DNA of 64,000 bases, from NCBI RefSeq assembly GCF_002754195.1, contig NZ_PEEU01000001.1, forward strand, positions 186,001 to 250,000, in the 5' to 3' direction. Shown piece after piece: positions 26,718 through 34,405 of this stretch. The notes under the pieces were generated by a model that was not told the origin of the DNA, ran no database searches, and saw only the letters and a list, made by a program, of their open reading frames with translations. The position numbers and the translations under genes were made by a program. The stretch's first letter is position 1; each line of letters starts with the position of its first letter. This DNA is from Flavobacterium sp. 9 (GTDB lineage Bacteria; Bacteroidota; Bacteroidia; Flavobacteriales; Flavobacteriaceae).

Positions 26718-27533
26718 TTATTTAGCTTCCTGCAACTTTACATCTGTACTTTCAAAGATTTTATCTGCAGATGATGCCACAAATCCCTGGTACAATTCTC
26801 CGTTTGCCATTGGGTAACGAAGTGCAAATTCATAATAGCAAGACGGAATTTCGATTGCTCCTTCTTCAAAATCTACTACATATAAATCTGCCAATGTGCT
26901 TGATTGTTCTAATAATTGCTCTGGCGTTCCTTTGATTTTTCCACCAGAAGCGTTTAATTTCCAACCGCTTTCTTCTAAGAAATTATTTAATTCTTCTAAT
27001 GTTTTAAAGCCTTTTAAAGCATTAGTATTTATAGTGAAATGATTTGCTCTAAAACCGTAAACGTACATCCACGCTGCATATTCAGATTCTTCTAATAATG
27101 ATTTGTAGATCTTTTGAGAGTTTCCTTTCCAAACAGATCCGCTTAAAACCAATTCAGGATCGTTGAATACATTTTGGTCACAACTGTTCAAAATGTTCTG
27201 TACTGTTTCCTGTAATTCAGCAGAGCATTTTTCTAATTCTAATTCTGAAATAAAGATTCTTGGAGCGCTTTTATCTGTAGCGTGCTCATAATGCTTTGCA
27301 TATAATTTTTTAGTTTCAAAATTATACTCGCCCTTTGCCTCATAACCAACATTAATAAAAGGCTTTTCTAATACCTCAATATTAACACGTTTGTCATTGA
27401 AAGTACGAATCGCGATATGGTCATTCTGGATTTCTTCGCCTTTATCTTCTAATAGTTCATGTATTTTTTTTGCAGATGGAGTAATATCAGCATATTGCTC
27501 CCATAGTTTCGTAAGTAATTGATCTTTATTCAT
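26718..27533 (-). CDS. hglS: DUF1338 / HglS-type 2-oxoadipate dioxygenase-decarboxylase
   Basis: The 271-residue protein is the short form of the DUF1338 family, shorter than the roughly 460-residue Pseudomonas HglS. The metal-ligand pattern is visible: His39 and Arg43 in NDHIAIRTF, His in RANHFTINTN (about 168), and Glu in CYYEFALRYP (about 238). HglS is an Fe(II) enzyme that converts 2-oxoadipate to D-2-hydroxyglutarate with loss of CO2. It begins the minus-strand run and lies 189 bases from the divergent Lrp-type gene. With ALDH7 and the YdiJ-type enzyme it would complete the route from aminoadipate to 2-oxoglutarate, apart from the aminotransferase. Confidence 0.87.
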   Translation of the reverse strand: MNKDQLLTKLWEQYADITPSAKKIHELLEDKGEEIQNDHIAIRTFNDKRVNIEVLEKPFINVGYEAKGEYNFETKKLYAKHYEHATDKSAPRIFISELELEKCSAELQETVQNILNSCDQNVFNDPELVLSGSVWKGNSQKIYKSLLEESEYAAWMYVYGFRANHFTINTNALKGFKTLEELNNFLEESGWKLNASGGKIKGTPEQLLEQSSTLADLYVVDFEEGAIEIPSCYYEFALRYPMANGELYQGFVASSADKIFESTDVKLQEAK

Positions 27534-27566
27534 GTTTGGCTATCTTAAAATAATGTTATTATGACA

Positions 27567-27574
27567 CAAATCTA
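27567..27574 (-). promoter_or_regulatory. Candidate -7 element for the catabolic run
   Basis: Read on the minus strand this is TAGATTTG, matching the Bacteroidota -7 consensus TAnnTTTG, 33 bases before the HglS-type ATG. No perfect upstream TTTG box is seen at the expected distance, so it is tentative. Confidence 0.4.
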
Positions 27575-27647
27575 TAGAATATACTGTTAATATAACATTC
27601 AATAGATACGATTATTTACAACACGACATATTTTAAGTTAATTTTTG

Positions 27648-27655
27648 TATTTTTG
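27648..27655 (+). promoter_or_regulatory. Candidate -7 element for the Lrp-type gene
   Basis: TATTTTTG matches TAnnTTTG and lies 67 bases before the regulator's ATG. It sits back-to-back with the element at 27567-27574, so one Lrp-binding region between them could control both directions. Confidence 0.4.
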
Positions 27656-27722
27656 ACACTTTCAAAAGGAGTTTTAACAAAAGAATTGTCAAAATTGTAG
27701 AATCTATAAACAAACACAGGCT

Positions 27723-28193
27723 ATGGCAAGTATCAAGAAGAATGAAAATACTGACTATTTAGATCGCGAAATCATGCAAAAACTGAGTGAGAATGGGAGA
27801 ATACCTTTTTCAGATCTTGCGAAAGAATTAAATATATCAAATTCATTGGTGCATTTAAGGGTCAAAAAATTACAAGAAGCTGGTGTAATTACAGGTTTTG
27901 GCGTCAAGCTAAATGCTAAAGAACTTGGTTTTGAAACTATTACCTACACCGGAATCGTTACTAAAGAAGCGCGATACTCTTATTCTATTGCCGAAAAACT
28001 GAAAGAAATCCCAGAAGTGATCGAATGTCACTGGGTTTCGGGGAAATATGCTTTATTCATCAAAATTGTTTCTTTTAACAACGAAGAGCTTCGTAAAATT
28101 CTATACGAACAAATTCACCAAATCGAAGGCGTTGGAAGCACAGATTCGTTTTTCTCTTTTGGTGCGGCGTTTGAGAAGAATTTGCCGGTTTAG
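27723..28193 (+). CDS. Lrp/AsnC family regulator, likely local
   Basis: This 156-residue protein has an N-terminal winged HTH (LDREIMQKLSENGRIPFSDL, then SNSLVHLRVKKLQEAGVI) and a C-terminal RAM ligand-binding domain (TGIVTKEARYSYSIAEKL...VIECHWVSGKYALF). Lrp-type proteins bind amino acids. Its position, divergent from the HglS-type, ALDH7 and Sus genes, suggests that it senses lysine, hydroxylysine or aminoadipate and controls that run and itself. The effector has not been identified. Confidence 0.9.
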   Translation: MASIKKNENTDYLDREIMQKLSENGRIPFSDLAKELNISNSLVHLRVKKLQEAGVITGFGVKLNAKELGFETITYTGIVTKEARYSYSIAEKLKEIPEVIECHWVSGKYALFIKIVSFNNEELRKILYEQIHQIEGVGSTDSFFSFGAAFEKNLPV

Positions 28194-28594
28194 GTCTAGA
28201 CTCGTAGAAGCAAGATTATAGAAGAAAGAATATAGAAGAAAGAATATAGAAGAAAGATTCTAGAAGCAAGATTATAGAAACAAGACTTAGAGAAAAGTTT
28301 AACCACAATATTGTCATTTCGACGGAGGAGAAATCCTCGCAAGAAATTCTACAAAGATTGACTATTAGGAACGGAGCTACTTGCAAGGATTTCTCCTCCG
28401 TCGAAATGACAAAAACTTTGCGCCTTTGCGCGAGATTTCTTCGCCATTAGATTATATATCTTTTCTTAACTTAATTACATTGTTGGTAGAGACAAATTAA
28501 ATAAGAAACGAAACACATAAAACAAAAAATTCATCCTTTTTATGATGTAAATTCTATTAATAATTATTAAATTTATGTTCTAAAATCGTTTTTT
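28194..28594. other. Intergenic region with tandem repeat and palindrome
   Basis: No gene is seen. From 28200 to about 28285 a degenerate unit (atatagaagaaagaat) is repeated several times. A long palindrome follows at 28311-28412. The region before 28594 is AT-rich and probably carries the META gene promoter. Confidence 0.6.
28311..28412. repeat. TGTCATTTCGA palindromic element, copy 1
   Basis: The arms ttgtcatttcgacggaggag(aaatcctcgcaag) and (cttgcaaggattt)ctcctccgtcgaaatgacaa are almost exactly complementary. The centre contains attctacaaagattgac. Other copies or half copies are at 30478-30582, 37862-37973, 49145-49197, 49270-49322, 49376-49429 and 55616-55688. Confidence 0.8.
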
Positions 28595-29032
28595 ATGAAA
28601 AATTACATCTTACTTTTTGTTGCTGTTTTAGCACTATCATTTAATTCTTGTACAACGATGAAGAATACCACAAGCTCTTCTGATCTTTACAATACAACTT
28701 GGGAATTAGAATATATTTCTGGTCCGCGTATTGCTTTTGATGGTCTGTTTCCTACCAAAAAACCATTTATTAAATTTGACGAAAGTAAAGGTCAGGTTTT
28801 CGGAAATGCTGGTTGTAACGGTTACAGCGCTCCTTATACTTTAAAAGGGAAATCTCTTAGTTTTGGAGAGCAAGGTCCGGCTACAATGATGTATTGCGAT
28901 GGCGGCGGCGAACAGGTTTTTACACAAATGATCAGAAAAATTGATTCTTATTCTATTGATAAAGATGGTAAACTTAATTTGTTGATTAAAGACGTGCCAA
29001 TGATGAGATTTAAAAAAGTGGCTGATAAATAA
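28595..29032 (+). CDS. META-domain lipoprotein (HslJ-like)
   Basis: The 145-residue protein has a lipoprotein signal with LSFNSC as the lipobox. The META domain pattern follows: LYNTTWELEYISG, a GNAGCNGYSAPY centre (the cysteine-glycine-cysteine-rich NAGCN motif), and MYCDGGGEQVF. HslJ/META proteins are outer-membrane or periplasmic and are linked to stress or antibiotic tolerance in some bacteria. It stands alone, ends at a strong terminator and has no visible connection to the eCIS downstream. Confidence 0.85.
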   Translation: MKNYILLFVAVLALSFNSCTTMKNTTSSSDLYNTTWELEYISGPRIAFDGLFPTKKPFIKFDESKGQVFGNAGCNGYSAPYTLKGKSLSFGEQGPATMMYCDGGGEQVFTQMIRKIDSYSIDKDGKLNLLIKDVPMMRFKKVADK

Positions 29033-29052
29033 AAGTCATTTCATATCTAAAT

Positions 29053-29090
29053 AAAAAAGAGATTCTTCAATATTGACGAATCTCTTTTTT
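29053..29090 (+). terminator. Terminator of the META-domain gene
   Basis: The arms aaaaaagagattc (29053-29065) and gaatctctttttt (29078-29090) are perfectly complementary, with a 12-base loop and a T-run at the end. They lie 20 bases after the stop codon. Confidence 0.85.
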
Positions 29091-29439
29091 TATGTAAATG
29101 AATCGTTAAAATAAGAATATACTGAAAAAACAAGTACTATTAGTTATCGTTGTATCGTATTTATTTTATAATTTTACATTCCAAATAAAAAACCAAACTT
29201 CTTTTACAAGCCTTGTAGAACTCTTTTATCTTATTTCCCCGATAAAAACCCCTTTTCTTTTAAAATTGAATCTATTTAGTAACTATTTTTTCAAAAAGAA
29301 ATATCTAGTACAAAACTCGATTTCATGACAGGAAAAAACCATTCTGTAGCATATTTTTATTCGCGCGGTAAAAAGATATATAATTTTAATAACGATTTAA
29401 AAACAATATAACCAGGCAAAAAAATACTCCCCAAAAAAA
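29091..29439. other. Intergenic region upstream of the regulator
   Basis: No gene is seen. It is AT-rich with no clear hairpin. The regulator gene starts at 29440 after ctccccaaaaaaaa, and the promoter is likely within this gap but no confident -7 box was found. Confidence 0.45.
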
Positions 29440-30300
29440 ATGCTTGACAAGAAAACAATATTGATTGGATGTGATGATACTATGGTATTAACCAAGGTAT
29501 TACATATTTTGTCGACCATAATAGATTTCACTATTTCGACCGTTTCTGTTTCAAGAGCCGCAGATTTAAATCGTACAGCAGAATCCTTAAATCCCGATCT
29601 GATTTTTTTATGTTTCAAAAAAAACCAGACCATTATAAATGATCCAAATTTTAATTCCTGCAAAAATGATATTCCAATTCTCTGTTTAACAAAAAACGAT
29701 GAATGTGAATCTTTATGCTGGTCAAAAAATTGTATCGTTTTTACGTATTCTTATAACCATTTAAATAATTCCGAATATTTAATCTATAGAATTCGATCTA
29801 TTTTTTTACTCAAAAAAGGAGAAACAAGAAGTACTATTCCCACATCGTTTGTCGAAGCAGCATTTCAAAAGAATAACTCCAATAAATTAAGCCATTATGT
29901 AATGGAACTTGATCAAAAGGTTGAAGTCCTTTTAAAGGTAAAAGAACGCATTTCATACCTTTATCCTAATGTAGATGATAGTACGAGAATAGAATTAATG
30001 TCGATTGTAAATTCTATAAAAACAGTCGCAAACGATAAAAAACTCTGGGATGATTTTAAAATTTATTTCGAACAATCAAATCCCAATTTTCTTTTGGCTT
30101 TAGCCAAAAAACATCCTTCGCTAAGCTCCAAAGATTTAAAATATTGTTGCTACATCAAAATGAATATGAGCAACAATGACATCACAAATCTCCTTGGAAT
30201 CAATCAGGAAAGCGTACGTACCCACAAATACCGCCTGAAAAAGAAATTGACCCTTAAAAAAGAACAGGATATTATCTCGTACTTGAGAACTGTTTCTTAA
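29440..30300 (+). CDS. Pseudo-receiver / HTH transcriptional regulator
   Basis: The 286-residue protein starts like a response-regulator receiver (KTILIGCDDTMVLTKVLHIL), but at the usual phospho-acceptor position it reads PDLIFLCF, with no Asp. Phosphorylation control is therefore unlikely. The C-terminus (LSSKDLKYCCYIKMNMSNNDI, then INQESVRTHKYRLKKKL) is the LuxR-like HTH found in Bacteroidota regulators of the TPR-LuxR type. It lies about 560 bases upstream of the eCIS operon and is its most obvious candidate regulator. Target and signal are unknown. Confidence 0.7.
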   Translation: MLDKKTILIGCDDTMVLTKVLHILSTIIDFTISTVSVSRAADLNRTAESLNPDLIFLCFKKNQTIINDPNFNSCKNDIPILCLTKNDECESLCWSKNCIVFTYSYNHLNNSEYLIYRIRSIFLLKKGETRSTIPTSFVEAAFQKNNSNKLSHYVMELDQKVEVLLKVKERISYLYPNVDDSTRIELMSIVNSIKTVANDKKLWDDFKIYFEQSNPNFLLALAKKHPSLSSKDLKYCCYIKMNMSNNDITNLLGINQESVRTHKYRLKKKLTLKKEQDIISYLRTVS

Positions 30301-30477
30301 AGAATCAACAAAACCACGCAAAAATTTTACCTTCGATAATCTTTGTCAAAGTTTAAAACTTTGACAAAGATGAGACGCAAAAAAACTCCGTAAAATAACC
30401 GCCTAAAGAGTTCCGGAGGAACGGCGTATATTGTAGGGATGGATTTTAATCCATCAGACGCAATCATAAACGCAATC

Positions 30478-30582
30478 TTGTCATTTCGAGGAACGAGAAA
30501 TCACACTAGAAATTCGACAAAGATTGGCGATCTACTATGCGGAGTCTCTTGTGTGATTTCTCCCTTCGCTCGAAATGACAAA
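30478..30582. repeat. TGTCATTTCGA palindromic element, copy 2
   Basis: The left arm tgtcatttcgaggaacgagaaatcacac pairs with the right arm gtgtgatttctcccttcgctcgaaatgaca with a few mismatches. The centre is aattcgacaaagattggcg, shared with the other copies. Confidence 0.8.
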
Positions 30583-30652
30583 CCAATCGAAACAAATAAA
30601 AATTACTTTTAATCATAAAAATGTGGAAATCCGTAAAATCGAAGAAATTAAT

Positions 30653-30721
30653 TGTCTACGTCACAAATAGACAAAACATTTTTTGTCTACAAAAAACGTT
30701 TTCTGTCTACATTTTGTCTAC
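30653..30721. promoter_or_regulatory. Array of TGTCTAC repeats, candidate operator
   Basis: TGTCTAC occurs at 30653, 30684, 30704 and 30715, with an inverted TAGACA at 30668. The spacings of 31, 20 and 11 bases are close to three, two and one helical turns, so the sites face one side of the DNA. Related TGTACA motifs follow at 30748 and 30776. The array is upstream of the first eCIS gene and is a likely regulator-binding region, perhaps for the HTH protein encoded at 29440. Confidence 0.6.
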
Positions 30722-30863
30722 AAAAGCATCAAATATCTTTTGATTTTGTACACGAAAAGTATATTAGTATTTTTCTGTACAAATCTAATTCTCAACTACT
30801 TTTACAATAGTTATAGGTAATTAATTTCCCTATTATGCCCCAATCAATAAAGAATTAGACAAG

Positions 30864-31433
30864 ATGATCAATCAATCACTTCAATTTACGAAAAATTTGC
30901 TCGGACAGTTTTTAAAAAACCGATTTGGTTTGGATGAAGACAAAACGGTCCTGAATTATCTTATTGAACCAAGCGGCACATTGCCAAAAGTGAATCAGAA
31001 TAAAGTCGTTTTATCTTTAATTAATATCGAAAAAGAAACCAACCAGCCTTTTTACATTAGAAATAAAAAATTAGAAGACGGAAGTTTTTCTAATTTCAAT
31101 CCCACAGAAAAATACAACATCGACTTATTGATTAGCAGCAACTTTGACGATTATACAGAATCTCTAAAATTTCTGGATGCTGTTATCGTCTTCTTTCAGA
31201 TAAATAATTATCTCGATGCTTCGTCCTCTTCTTCTATTCCCGATGGTTTGAGCAGATTAGAATTCGAATATGAAAAAATCTCCTACCATCAAATGCACAG
31301 TTTGTGGACAGCGATGGCAGCAAAATATCAGCCTTCGATAATTTACAAAATGAAACTGATAAAAGTTCAGGGTCACGAAATCATGGAAATCATACCGTCT
31401 GTAAAAAACACCAGCAATACTATTGGAAAATGA
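30864..31433 (+). CDS. DUF4255 (Pvc16/Afp16-like) eCIS cap protein
   Basis: The 189-residue protein has the DUF4255 pattern: a helical start (SLQFTKNLLGQFLKNRFGLD), KVVLSLINIEKE, YNIDLLISSNFDDYTESLKFLDAVIVFFQ and a late LEFEYEKISYHQMHSLW. In the known eCIS particles this family caps the distal end of the tube and sheath and sets the length together with the tape measure. It opens the operon, as in several Bacteroidota eCIS loci. It overlaps the next gene by four bases (ATGA). Confidence 0.85.
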   Translation: MINQSLQFTKNLLGQFLKNRFGLDEDKTVLNYLIEPSGTLPKVNQNKVVLSLINIEKETNQPFYIRNKKLEDGSFSNFNPTEKYNIDLLISSNFDDYTESLKFLDAVIVFFQINNYLDASSSSSIPDGLSRLEFEYEKISYHQMHSLWTAMAAKYQPSIIYKMKLIKVQGHEIMEIIPSVKNTSNTIGK

Positions 31434-32263
31434 TACAGAGTAATTACATAAAGATCTTTAGTACTGCGGCTTATCACACTTTTTTTGATAATGGAAAATG
31501 CAATTGTCTTCACTTTATTCCGAATCATAAAACTGATAGTATATTAAAAAAATACGGCTTTAGAATGACTCCTGTTTCAAACGGATTTGATTTGTATTCT
31601 AATACAAAATCATCGCTATCAGACTTATTAGATTATATTTCTAAAAATACGGAGCAAGATTATTTTGAGTTTGATATCAAATGCAGTAATCCCAATTTCA
31701 TTCTCTTTACCGCATTGCCTATTAACTGGATTGGAGCCGTTAATTACTCTAGTCAGGATCCTAAAAACGTAAACAATAATGGTAAAATAACGCTCAACCA
31801 AAGCTTAGAGAATAAACCTGCATCGACTCATTTTGGTCATTTAAAAATTTATTTCGAAGATATATTAAAAGAGCAAAATACAAGTGATTCAGTACTTTTC
31901 GAAATAAATTTTACCGCGAGAGCAACACAATGGCAATATTATTTTATCAATAAAAATGCTGTTCAGCTCAACAATCCTTCGATTACTGAAAAAGAAAATA
32001 TACAATTTGACGGTCCACAAACCGTAACAATTCAAACCGGAGAATCGGCATTATTGTTTACTTCGAATAAAACTTATATCACGCTTAGCGAAAAACCGAA
32101 GTACAAATTTGATTTAATAAGCAGTTCAGCTTCGACAAATCAAACGAATACAAAACCCAAAGTAATTATAAAAGGGCTTCCTGTTCCGGATGTTTCCCGA
32201 ATAGGAATAATCGAAAATAACGACCAAAATCAGGTCGCATCACCAATGTATATCTATCTATAA
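31430..32263 (+). CDS. eCIS-associated protein of unknown function, next to the cap gene
   Basis: The frame is open from 31304, but the ATG at 31430 overlaps the cap gene's stop by four bases and gives a natural 277-residue start (MIQSNYIKIFSTAAYHTF). I do not recognise the family. The sequence is mixed alpha/beta, with no signal peptide or membrane segment. Its place between the DUF4255 gene and the sheath gene suggests a structural or assembly role, possibly a second cap or cap-adaptor component. That is inference from position only. Confidence 0.6.
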   Translation: MIQSNYIKIFSTAAYHTFFDNGKCNCLHFIPNHKTDSILKKYGFRMTPVSNGFDLYSNTKSSLSDLLDYISKNTEQDYFEFDIKCSNPNFILFTALPINWIGAVNYSSQDPKNVNNNGKITLNQSLENKPASTHFGHLKIYFEDILKEQNTSDSVLFEINFTARATQWQYYFINKNAVQLNNPSITEKENIQFDGPQTVTIQTGESALLFTSNKTYITLSEKPKYKFDLISSSASTNQTNTKPKVIIKGLPVPDVSRIGIIENNDQNQVASPMYIYL

Positions 32264-32299
32264 AAAACTATTAAAAATGAACATTAAAAACTAAAATCA

Positions 32300-33877
32300 A
32301 TGAATTTATCTACCATTCAAACTCCTGGTGTTTACATTCAAGAATTAAATGCTTTTCCCAATTCAGTTGTTGCAGTTGCTACAGCCATACCAGCATTTAT
32401 AGGGTACACACCACAGGCCTCTTACGAAGGAAAATCGTACACGAATAAGGCGGTAAAAATCACATCATTCGCTGATTTTCAGGCTTTCTTCTGTTTACCG
32501 GATCCGCCTGCTCCTGCAAGCCCGGCTAAGCAATACAGCCCTGAATACTATTTAGTAGCCGAAAAAAGTCAACCTGTAAGTGGCGATTATATGTTGATTT
32601 CCGGAACGTACTATTCGATAGTACCTGACCCTAACACTGTTTATTATTTGTATAATAGCGTAAGGCTTTTTTATGAAAATGGCGGTGGCGATGCTTATAT
32701 TGTTTCTGTTGGACCTTATGGACCTTCGTCAGGAAAAGCCGGAACTCCGGGCACTCCTGTTGTAAACCCAAATGTGCAATTGACTGACTTGACAGGCGGT
32801 CTTGCACTACTGAAAAATGAGCAGGAACCAACAATGTACATTTGCCCTGAAGCAACTTTGTTAAGTTTAGACAACAATGGTACACTGATGCAGGCAATGC
32901 TTCTTCAGTCGACACAAATGCAAACGGCAATGTGCTTGTTTGACATTATTGGCGGCGACGATCCGGATCCGATTTTGTACACGCAGGACATTTCAAATTT
33001 CAGAATGAACACGGGTTCTGTTGGATTAAACTACGGAATGGCTTATTATCCTTTTATAGGAACTACAGTAATGCAAAATTCTGATATTGATTACACTAAT
33101 TTATTTGGTGGCGATGTAAAACAATTAGAAGCTATCCTAAATCCTGCAAGTGCTCCTAATCCAGCTGTTGCTACAATTATTGCCGGTATTCAAAATCCTG
33201 CCAGTACCTTGACGGTAACGCAAAACAATAATGCTCTTTTGATTGCAAGTCAAACTTACACTCAAATGATCAAGCACATTTTGAAAGATGCTAATATTCT
33301 TCCTCCAAGTGGTGCTATGGCTGGCGTTATTACAACTGTAGACAATGCAATTGGTCCGTGGGAAGCTCCTGCAAATACTTCAATTGTTGGTGTATCATCA
33401 TTGCCAATTTCTCTTTCAGAAAGTCAACAAGGCAATTTAAACGTTGATGCCGTTTCGGGTAAATCAATCAATGCAATCAGAACGTTCAATGGTTTAGGAA
33501 TTTTAATTTGGGGATCAAGAACATTAGACGGAAACAGTCAGGATTGGAGATATATTCCGGTACGCAGAACGATGATATTCCTGGAGCAATCTTGTAAACT
33601 GGCAGCTCAGGCTTATGTATTCCAGCCAAATGACAAGAATACCTGGGAAGCTGTAATTTCTATGATTAGCAGTTTTCTTAGTTCGATCTGGAAACAAGGA
33701 GGTTTACAGGGAGCCAGCGCTTCTGACGCCTTTTCTGTAGCCTGCGGATTGGGTTCTACAATGACTGCAGATGACCTTTTAAACGGTTTTATGAATGTAA
33801 CTGTAAAAGTTGCAGTTGTTCATCCTGCTGAATTTATCGTTCTGACATTTCAACAGCAAATGGCAACTTCTAGTTAA
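32300..33877 (+). CDS. Contractile sheath protein
   Basis: This 525-residue protein starts NLSTIQTPGVYIQELNAFPNSVVAVAT, the sheath N-terminus, with AIPAFIGYT following. It ends with the conserved sheath C-terminal domain (LGILIWGSRTLDGNSQDWRYIPVRRTMIFLEQ, given here in part, and VAVVHPAEFIVLTFQQQ). Sheath subunits surround the inner tube and contract to drive it into a target. This locus appears to have one sheath gene, unlike the three of Afp and PVC particles. The middle of the protein carries an extra domain. Confidence 0.95.
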   Translation: MNLSTIQTPGVYIQELNAFPNSVVAVATAIPAFIGYTPQASYEGKSYTNKAVKITSFADFQAFFCLPDPPAPASPAKQYSPEYYLVAEKSQPVSGDYMLISGTYYSIVPDPNTVYYLYNSVRLFYENGGGDAYIVSVGPYGPSSGKAGTPGTPVVNPNVQLTDLTGGLALLKNEQEPTMYICPEATLLSLDNNGTLMQAMLLQSTQMQTAMCLFDIIGGDDPDPILYTQDISNFRMNTGSVGLNYGMAYYPFIGTTVMQNSDIDYTNLFGGDVKQLEAILNPASAPNPAVATIIAGIQNPASTLTVTQNNNALLIASQTYTQMIKHILKDANILPPSGAMAGVITTVDNAIGPWEAPANTSIVGVSSLPISLSESQQGNLNVDAVSGKSINAIRTFNGLGILIWGSRTLDGNSQDWRYIPVRRTMIFLEQSCKLAAQAYVFQPNDKNTWEAVISMISSFLSSIWKQGGLQGASASDAFSVACGLGSTMTADDLLNGFMNVTVKVAVVHPAEFIVLTFQQQMATSS

Positions 33878-33931
33878 TCGAATAAATACTCTAGTAAATC
33901 AAATAAATTTTTAATTTAAAAATATAATATT

Positions 33932-34405
33932 ATGCCACCACCAGATGACGGAAGCGTACAAGGCGCAACATGGCCAATGCCAAAGTTTAGGTTCGAAGTA
34001 GATCTTGGAACCGAATTGACAAAAGTAGCATTCCAGGAAGTTACCGGAATGGATGTCGAAAATCAAATTATTGAATATCGCAAAAGTAACAGCCCTCTTT
34101 TTTCTGTAGAGAAAATGCCGGGTATTACTAAATACGGAAACGTAACGATGAAGCGAGGAATCTTTGTAAATGACAATTCTTTCTGGGATTGGCATCAGCA
34201 AGTCGTAATGAATACGATTAAAAGAAGAACGGTTCTGATAAAATTATTAGACGAAAAAGGCGGTGTAACCATGCAATGGACTTTAAACAATGCATGGCCA
34301 ACTAAAATTACCAGCACGGATTTAAAATCTGATGGTAACGAAGTTGCGGTAGACACTATAGAAATTGCGCACGAACAACTGATCATTAAAAATGGCGGTA
34401 AGTAA
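33932..34405 (+). CDS. Inner tube protein 1 (gp19-like)
   Basis: This 157-residue protein has the tail-tube fold: FRFEVDLGTELTKVAFQEVTG, YRKSNSPLFSVEKMPGITKYG, VTMKRGIFVNDNSFWDWHQQ and VTMQWTLNNAWPTKIT. It stacks in rings inside the sheath and may carry cargo in its lumen. It overlaps the second tube gene by 14 bases, implying coupled translation. It follows the T4 gp19/Hcp-like tube family. Being first after the sheath, it is probably the main tube subunit. Confidence 0.92.
   Translation: MPPPDDGSVQGATWPMPKFRFEVDLGTELTKVAFQEVTGMDVENQIIEYRKSNSPLFSVEKMPGITKYGNVTMKRGIFVNDNSFWDWHQQVVMNTIKRRTVLIKLLDEKGGVTMQWTLNNAWPTKITSTDLKSDGNEVAVDTIEIAHEQLIIKNGGK

Larger units (their letters stand above)
30301..30863. 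other. Intergenic region upstream of the eCIS operon
   Basis: No gene is seen. It holds the short phrases ttccggaggaac and gatggattttaatccatc at about 30410-30456 (also present near 49450-49520), a palindromic element at 30478-30582, and a TGTCTAC repeat array from 30653 to 30721. The start of the operon's mRNA is probably between about 30730 and 30850. Confidence 0.6.

Noticed and set aside
28200..28290. CRISPR array
   Set aside because: The repeats are short, degenerate and without unique spacers, and no cas gene is nearby.
31304..31429. Longer start of the unknown gene inside the DUF4255 gene
   Set aside because: It would overlap by 130 bases; the ATGA overlap at 31430 is the normal coupling arrangement.
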